Shown piece by piece: positions 59,556 through 64,000 of a DNA stretch of 64,000 bases (the stretch's first letter is position 1; every line of letters begins with the position of its first letter). The DNA is taken from NCBI RefSeq assembly GCF_003966125.1, contig NZ_RXMA01000006.1:110581-174580 (forward strand). Reading direction: 5' to 3'. The notes under the pieces were generated by a model that saw nothing but the letters and a program-made list of their open reading frames with translations, did not search any database and was not told the origin of the DNA. The position numbers and the translations under genes are program-made. This DNA comes from Azospirillum griseum (lineage in GTDB: Bacteria; Pseudomonadota; Alphaproteobacteria; Azospirillales; Azospirillaceae).

Positions 59556-59637
59556 GTGCCGTGTGTGCCCACCTGCGGTGACACCGGACTTGGAATCTCG
59601 GTGTGGGTGCGGCCACTATCAAAACCATGGAGGGTCC

Positions 59638-61371
59638 ATGGTGAGCGAAACCGTCATCGTTGCGTTGCTGGTCGGGCTGGCCGCTGCCACTGGGTTGCTG
59701 GTCGGTTTGCGGTTGGGCTGGCGTCGCGCGATCGAAGCCGGGAAAACGGATGCCACCATGGCCACCGATCACCATGATGTGGGTGAGCGGTTGGAAATGG
59801 CGCTGGACGCCACCGGGGCCGCTGCCTGGGACGCTGATCTTGTGAACAACAGTTGCTGGTGGTCCGACACCTTCCCACGCATGTTGGGATTTCAGGACAT
59901 TCCGGCGATGCCCCCCGATTTTTGGGAAACCCGCCTTCACCCTGAGGATCGAGACCGCGTTCTGGCGCAGATCGCGTCGCATCTGGCCGGTGAAAGCACC
60001 AGCTACGTCTATGAATACCGGCTGCGCCACGAGCATGGTGGCTGGGTGTGGATCGCGGCGCGGGGACGGGCCACCTGCGATTCGACCGGACGTCCGGTGC
60101 GCTACGCCGGAATCATGACCGACATCACCGAAGCGCGCCGACAGGAGGAGCGTCTTCGCGCCAGTGAAGAACGCCTTCTGAAGATCATGGAAACGGCACC
60201 CATCGCCCTGAACGTCACCACCCGCGATGGCCGGTGGTTGTTCTGCAACGCGCAGTCGAGTCGGCTGATGGGGCGTCCGCGTGGGGAGTTGATGAACACC
60301 CATGTGCCCGACCTCTACGCCGATCCCGCCGATCGGTTGGCCTTGCTGGAGCGTCTTGCGCAGGAGGGGCCGTTCCGCGACGCCGAGATCCGGTTCCGCA
60401 AACCCGATGGAACCGTCGTCTGGGCCTTGTCCTCCTGGAGCGTCATTGAATTTGATGGTGTGCTGGCGCTGCTGACCTGGCTGTACGACATCACCGACCG
60501 CAAGGCCGCCGAATCGGCGTTGATCCGCGCCCGCGAGGAGGCTGAACAGGCGCTCGCCGATCTGCGCGAAGCGCAGGAAAGCTTGATCCAGGCGGAAACC
60601 ATGGCGTCCCTGGGGCAGTTGGTCGCCGGGGTCGCCCACGAGATCAACACCCCCATCGGCATCGGCCTGACCGCCGCCAGTCACATCGGCGAGCAGGCCG
60701 ACCGTTTGCGCGATCTGTTCGGGCAGGGACAGTTGCGCAAATCGGAGTTTGTCGAGTTTCTGGGTGAATTGTCAGAGAGCGCACGGCTGTTGGTGAGCAA
60801 CATCGACCGCGCGGCGGCGTTGGTGCAGAGCTTCAAGCAGGTTGCGGTCGATCAATCGTCGGGTGAGCGGCGTGTGTTCGAGTTGGGCGGCTATGTGTCG
60901 GAAGTGCTGTTTTCTCTGCGCCCCCGGCTGAAGCGCACCCACCTGACGGTCGAGATCGACTGCGCCGAGGGGATCATGCTGGACAGCTATCCCGGCGCGC
61001 TCAGTCAGGTCCTGACCAATCTGGTCATCAACGCCATCATCCACGCGTATGGCGATGGAGGAACCGGGACCATTCGCATCACGGCTTGTCTGGAGCCTGC
61101 GGATCGGGTGCGCTTGGATTTCGCGGACGACGGTGTCGGCATCGCGCCAGAGCATCTGCCCAAGGTGTTCGAGCCGTTTTTCACGACCAAGCGCGGGCAA
61201 GGCGGTTCCGGGCTTGGGCTGCACATCGTGTTCAACACAGTCACGGGGTTGTTGGGCGGAACGGTATCGGTTCAGTCCCAACCAGGGCAGGGCACCTGCT
61301 TTGTCATTCGCCTGCCGCGCGAAGCGCCCGTCGCCGCTTCGGCTCTCGTGTCCGACGCGGCGATGGGATGA
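59638..61371 (+). CDS. PAS-domain sensor histidine kinase (paralogue of the kinase near 3 kb)
   Basis: Encodes 577 residues from ATG behind GGAGGGTCC. One N-terminal TM helix (about 5-24) anchors it. PAS 1 (about 50-165) has WWSDTFPRMLGF and HPEDRDRV; PAS 2 (about 180-290) has LFCNAQSSRLMG and the PAC-like WLYDITDRK. HisKA carries the phospho-acceptor in GVAHEIN near 333, and HATPase_c (about 440-560) has N-box NLVINAIIHAY, G1 DDGVGI, FEPFFTT and G2 GSGLGLHI. From SLIQAETMASLGQLVAG onward it matches the kinase near 3 kb closely. No cognate regulator is adjacent. The small basic protein gene converges just downstream. Confidence 0.92.
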   Translation: MVSETVIVALLVGLAAATGLLVGLRLGWRRAIEAGKTDATMATDHHDVGERLEMALDATGAAAWDADLVNNSCWWSDTFPRMLGFQDIPAMPPDFWETRLHPEDRDRVLAQIASHLAGESTSYVYEYRLRHEHGGWVWIAARGRATCDSTGRPVRYAGIMTDITEARRQEERLRASEERLLKIMETAPIALNVTTRDGRWLFCNAQSSRLMGRPRGELMNTHVPDLYADPADRLALLERLAQEGPFRDAEIRFRKPDGTVVWALSSWSVIEFDGVLALLTWLYDITDRKAAESALIRAREEAEQALADLREAQESLIQAETMASLGQLVAGVAHEINTPIGIGLTAASHIGEQADRLRDLFGQGQLRKSEFVEFLGELSESARLLVSNIDRAAALVQSFKQVAVDQSSGERRVFELGGYVSEVLFSLRPRLKRTHLTVEIDCAEGIMLDSYPGALSQVLTNLVINAIIHAYGDGGTGTIRITACLEPADRVRLDFADDGVGIAPEHLPKVFEPFFTTKRGQGGSGLGLHIVFNTVTGLLGGTVSVQSQPGQGTCFVIRLPREAPVAASALVSDAAMG

Positions 61372-61405
61372 GCGGTTCTGCGAAAGGCGTCCGTCGAGCC
61401 AATGA

Positions 61406-61642
61406 TCAAGCCGCGTGCAACTCGTGCAGTTGCAGGTGCTTGGGGCGACGGCCCCGACGTTTGGGGGCGGCGAAGGCGGTCATGCTGCCGTTCTCGCCAC
61501 GCAATTCCGCCGTCAACTCCTGAACGCAGCGCATCAGCAGCTCTTTTTCGCGCAGATCCTCGCGATCGGTGATTTCCAGGCAACTGAGTTTGATTTCCAC
61601 CAGATCGATCAGCGTTTCGGCGCAACGGCGAGACAGGGTCAT
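61406..61642 (-). CDS. Small protein with AT-hook-like basic tail
   Basis: Encodes 78 residues from an ATG with a strong GGAGG site eight bases before it; a longer frame to an ATG 24 codons upstream lacks such a site. The first 55 residues are predicted helical (TLIDLVEIKLSCLEITDREDLREKELLMRCVQEL). The C-terminus KRRGRRPKHLQLHELHAA contains an RGRRP core like an AT-hook, a minor-groove DNA-binding motif. I recognise no named family. A DNA-associated or regulatory role is suggested only by the tail. It converges with the kinase, and its upstream region is AT-rich. Confidence 0.65.
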   Translation of the reverse strand: MTLSRRCAETLIDLVEIKLSCLEITDREDLREKELLMRCVQELTAELRGENGSMTAFAAPKRRGRRPKHLQLHELHAA

Positions 61643-61799
61643 GATGGCGTCCTCCGCAGGGGGTGAGGGCTTCACCCGGATGGTTTGCTGCTCATGAGGT
61701 GATCCTACAGCCATTCCGTTAAAAGGTAATTAAAATTTTATGCAAATTTATCACGCTTTCTTATTTGGTGCGATCGTGCAAGTTTCTGCGTTCAAAGCG

Positions 61800-61828
61800 T
61801 TGACAAGGGGGGCGCGGATCGTTAGAAA
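61800..61828 (+). promoter_or_regulatory. Promoter of tRNA-Ser(GCU)
   Basis: A perfect TTGACA (61800-61805), a 17-base spacer and TAGAAA (61823-61828) place the start point near 61835, about 34 bases before the tRNA. The -10 is the same hexamer as in the metZ leader promoter. Confidence 0.65.
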
Positions 61829-61868
61829 CACGCCCACGCCAGCGGCACCGCAAGATGCCGGTTTGGAC

Positions 61869-61960
61869 GGAGGGGTGGCCGAGTGGCTGAAGGCAACGGT
61901 TTGCTAAACCGTCATACGGGTTAAACCGTATCGTGGGTTCGAATCCCATCCCCTCCGCCA
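61869..61960 (+). tRNA. tRNA-Ser (anticodon GCU, reads AGC/AGU)
   Basis: A 92-base class II tRNA with encoded CCA. The acceptor stem GGAGGGG (61869-61875) pairs with CCCCTCC (61950-61956), discriminator G, CCA 61958-61960. The anticodon loop is TTGCTAA, with anticodon GCT at 61903-61905 and stem CGGT/ACCG. A long variable arm (ATACGGGTTAAACCGTAT region) and the T-loop GGGTTCGAATCCC are typical of tRNA-Ser. A leftward open frame antisense to it is not a gene. Confidence 0.98.
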
Positions 61961-62088
61961 CGTTGCTCAGCAATAGCCGTCGTTTCAAACAGAAACACGC
62001 TCTGAGCGTTCATAGGAATACACAGGCTTTGTGGCGCTGTGTCCTATATAAATATGCATTCTGATAAATCATCTTTCGCACAATTAGA

Positions 62089-62119
62089 ACCTCCAGCGAA
62101 TCCGCTGGGGGTTGTCTTT
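62089..62119 (+). terminator. Terminator-like hairpin downstream of tRNA-Ser
   Basis: ACCTCCAGCG (62089-62098) pairs with CGCTGGGGGT (62103-62112), with one G-U pair, followed by TGTCTTT. It is 128 bases after the tRNA and can end its precursor transcript. Confidence 0.6.
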
Positions 62120-62168
62120 ATGCGTTACAGGATGCGAGCGATCCATTTGCGGGGTTCAACACCGTCGG

Positions 62169-62220
62169 GTTGCCCTGGATCAGTCCGAGAGCAAGCGGCT
62201 TACCATGGCTCCAGGGCAAC
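62169..62220. repeat. 11-bp perfect inverted repeat
   Basis: GTTGCCCTGGA (62169-62179) and TCCAGGGCAAC (62210-62220) are exact reverse complements 30 bases apart, just beyond the stop of the leftward transglutaminase gene. It may fold as a 3' hairpin of that transcript. No mobile element is visible. Confidence 0.6.
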
Positions 62221-62226
62221 ATTCGA

Positions 62227-63180
62227 TCAGTCTTCAACAGGCTCCACATCCACGCTGACGCTCAGGCCGTGACCGGCCCCGCCGACCAGGATGCCACGCG
62301 CCGGGCTGACGTCGTCGTAATCGCGACCCCAGGCTATGGTGATGAAATCGCGGTTGGCCACGCAGGCGTTGGTCGGGCACACATCCAACCACCCCGCCGC
62401 CCCGCACCAGACCGAGGCCCAGGCGTGGCTGACATCCGCTCCGACCAGCCGCTCACGCCCCGGCGGGGGGAGGGTGCGCAGATAGCCGGAGACGTAGCGG
62501 GCGGGCAGGCCAACGGCGCGGAAACAGCCGATGATGACGTGGGCAAAGTCCTGGCACACGCCGCGCCGGTTGCGCATCACCTCGGCAATCGGGGTGGCGA
62601 CCGTGGTGGCGGTGGGATCAAAGGCGAATTCGCGGTTGATCCGGGTCATCAGGTCGATGGCGGCAACAGCCACCGGACGGCCCGGCGTGAAGGAGACGCG
62701 GGCATAGTCCAACAGCGTTGGGCTGGATGCGATCAGTGCGCTGTCGAAGCAATATTGCGTGATCTCCGCCCCATCATCCGGCCCGGACAGAGCGCGCAGG
62801 CCGTCGCGCACCAGTTCCCACGGCGCGGTGGCCGTCGGATCCAGAGGCGGTCTGTCGAACACCTCCACCTCGCTTTCGGCAATGACGGTGAAGCTGCGAT
62901 GCGGCTCCTGCACCGCCACATAGGTGACGGTGTTGCCGAAATAATCCACGCGGTCGCTGCGCACGGCGGGCACCGGCTCCACCGTCAATTGGCTGCGGCG
63001 GACATGCTGGCGCGGGTGCGGGCGCGCGGTCAGATGCAGCAGGTGGTGGGACACCGGCACATCCTCGCCGTAATCATAGGCCGTGGCGTGGCGCACGCGG
63101 TAGCGCAGCGACTCCGGCGTGGCGGAGGCCAACGGAGTCGGCGAGTCGGCGTTGGTGTCAGGCTGATCGGGCAAAGGCAT
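62227..63180 (-). CDS. Transglutaminase-like cysteine protease family protein
   Basis: Encodes 317 residues. The N-terminal beta domain (about 25-115, LRYRVRHATAYDYGEDVPVSHHLLHLTARP) is the transglutaminase-N region common in bacteria. The core follows with the catalytic triad: Cys in RNRRGVCQDFAHV, His in GADVSHAWASVW, and Asp in WLDVCPTN. Proteins of this type (DUF2126/alpha-E-associated transglutaminases) are usually encoded beside alpha-E and circularly permuted ATP-grasp proteins and are thought to handle small peptides. Here the upstream alpha-E gene overlaps its start by 23 bases. The exact reaction is unknown. Confidence 0.88.
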   Translation of the reverse strand: MPLPDQPDTNADSPTPLASATPESLRYRVRHATAYDYGEDVPVSHHLLHLTARPHPRQHVRRSQLTVEPVPAVRSDRVDYFGNTVTYVAVQEPHRSFTVIAESEVEVFDRPPLDPTATAPWELVRDGLRALSGPDDGAEITQYCFDSALIASSPTLLDYARVSFTPGRPVAVAAIDLMTRINREFAFDPTATTVATPIAEVMRNRRGVCQDFAHVIIGCFRAVGLPARYVSGYLRTLPPPGRERLVGADVSHAWASVWCGAAGWLDVCPTNACVANRDFITIAWGRDYDDVSPARGILVGGAGHGLSVSVDVEPVED

Positions 63181-64000
63181 GGCTGAAATACGCGTGTGCG
63201 AGGAAATTGGACACGTCGGGCAGGGTCATCGCCAGGGTGTCGAGCGTGGTGTGCAGCGCCTCGCTGGTGCGCAGGGACGCGCTCTTGCGCAGAACGCTGC
63301 GCCCGGCGGCAACAATGGCGAGCGCGCCGCCGGTCGGGTCGCTGGTGCTGCCGGCACCCAGATTGGGCAGGGCGGAGATGTGGCGCTCCAGCGCGGCCAA
63401 TTGGAAGGCCAGCGCGCGCGGGTTGGTCTCGTCCGCCAACAGCAGTTCCAACACCGGGGTGCGCTGGACGCTGGTGAGATAACGCGACCGGTAGGTCATG
63501 ACGCTCTCCCCCAGCTCCAGCAGAACCGACAGCGTGGCGGATTGAACCGACTCGTCCTGCCGGTCCAGTTCGGCGATGCGGACACCGCGCATGATCCAGA
63601 CGATGTGCAGCGCCCGTTCGATCCGGCGGCCGACGTCCAGGAAGCGCCAGCCCGGCCCGCGCGTCATGCTTTCCTGTTCCAACCCGGCAATGGCCGCAAG
63701 GCTGGTCATCAGATCATCCATGCGCAGCAGCAGGGCGGCGGCGTCCAGCCGTTGCTTGGGCGGCAGGCTCTGGCGGTCGATGGTGGACACCACACGCCAC
63801 ATGTCCATCGACAGGCGGTCGCGCACCGAATAGGCGCTGCGGTGCAGACGGACCACCTGGGACCGCAGGCTGTTGGGATGGTCGGGATCGACCACGGCGG
63901 AATAGAGAGCGTCCCGCAGACCGCGCCCACCGTTCGCGTCGACCCGCGCCATGTCCTGCGGGATCATCCCCGCAGCGGCCAGCAAATGGAGCAGGCAGCG
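63158..64000 (-). CDS. Alpha-E domain protein (5' end outside window)
   Basis: Only the C-terminal 280 or so residues are visible, and the frame stays open to the right edge. The all-helical protein has the motifs of the alpha-E superfamily: VVRLHRSAYSVRDRLSMDMWRVV, GWRFLDVGRRIERALHIVWIMRG, YRSRYLTSVQRTPVLELLLADETNPRALAFQLAALERHISALP. Its genomic partners are typically a circularly permuted ATP-grasp protein (or an N-terminal fusion to one) and a transglutaminase; the latter follows here with a 23-base overlap. The module is predicted to make or process a modified peptide, but it is experimentally little known. Confidence 0.88.
   Translation of the reverse strand, partial: RCLLHLLAAAGMIPQDMARVDANGGRGLRDALYSAVVDPDHPNSLRSQVVRLHRSAYSVRDRLSMDMWRVVSTIDRQSLPPKQRLDAAALLLRMDDLMTSLAAIAGLEQESMTRGPGWRFLDVGRRIERALHIVWIMRGVRIAELDRQDESVQSATLSVLLELGESVMTYRSRYLTSVQRTPVLELLLADETNPRALAFQLAALERHISALPNLGAGSTSDPTGGALAIVAAGRSVLRKSASLRTSEALHTTLDTLAMTLPDVSNFLAHAYFSHAFARSA

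Noticed and set aside
61761..61988. 75-codon minus-strand frame overlapping tRNA-Ser
   Set aside because: It is the antisense of the tRNA; the GMGFEPT-type peptide is a well-known artefact of translating tRNA genes.
61869..62220. Possible integrative-element attachment site at tRNA-Ser
   Set aside because: No second copy of the tRNA 3' end was seen in the window, and no integrase or foreign genes follow; the genes to the right are ordinary chromosomal ones.

Overview
The window is GC-rich and almost fully coding. It looks like chromosomal DNA of a metabolically versatile alphaproteobacterium, most likely of the Rhodospirillales (Azospirillum-type). This is inferred from a SAM-II riboswitch in front of metZ, polyhydroxyalkanoate (PHA) genes (phasin, class I synthase, periplasmic depolymerase), abundant two-component and chemotaxis proteins, and the general style of the proteins. 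I see no phage, insertion sequence, CRISPR array or rRNA. There is one tRNA, tRNA-Ser(GCU).

Layout. 0-10.3 kb: end of etfB and etfA, a glyoxalase-fold protein, a multi-PAS histidine kinase facing a hybrid histidine kinase, a first MurJ flippase, then metZ behind a promoter and SAM-II riboswitch. 10.2-14.7 kb: a phasin gene with a possible PhaR box, then a block of poorly known genes (two unknowns, a TPR protein, two tandem small membrane proteins). 14.9-22.6 kb: an MlaA-like protein and a five-gene RND efflux operon with unusual accessory proteins. 22.7-26.4 kb: an orphan TadG-like protein, a membrane protein ending in a catalytically dead exonuclease domain, an orphan solute-binding protein and a LysE exporter. 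26.6-36.3 kb: a nucleoside uptake and salvage cluster (BMP binding protein, ATPase, two permeases, cytidine deaminase, purine nucleoside phosphorylase, deoxyribose-phosphate aldolase, thymidine phosphorylase), interrupted by a VOC-protein/LysR divergon. 36.4-38.3 kb: two EamA transporters.

38.3-43.0 kb is the most interesting region. A well-formed TPP riboswitch precedes a complete LIV-type (branched-chain amino acid family) ABC transporter made of a binding protein, a permease, a permease-ATPase fusion and an ATPase. This predicts uptake of thiamine or a thiamine precursor by a transporter family normally assigned to amino acids.

43.0-50.0 kb: a secreted protein with a Pro/Ala tail, PPK2, PhaC, a lipoprotein, a Prx5 peroxiredoxin and a PHB depolymerase. 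50.0-54.0 kb: an AT-rich promoter region, a Cys-less periplasmic rhodanese paired with a chemoreceptor, and enolase. 54.0-64.0 kb: an esterase, a second MurJ, a sulfurtransferase, an orphan FliN, gatB, a second PAS histidine kinase related to the first, a small protein with an AT-hook-like tail, tRNA-Ser, and a transglutaminase/alpha-E pair running off the right edge.

The main functional themes are carbon storage (PHA and polyphosphate), nucleoside scavenging, riboswitch control of methionine and thiamine supply, and envelope biogenesis or transport. All functional calls come from reading translated sequence and motifs by eye; no database search was run.
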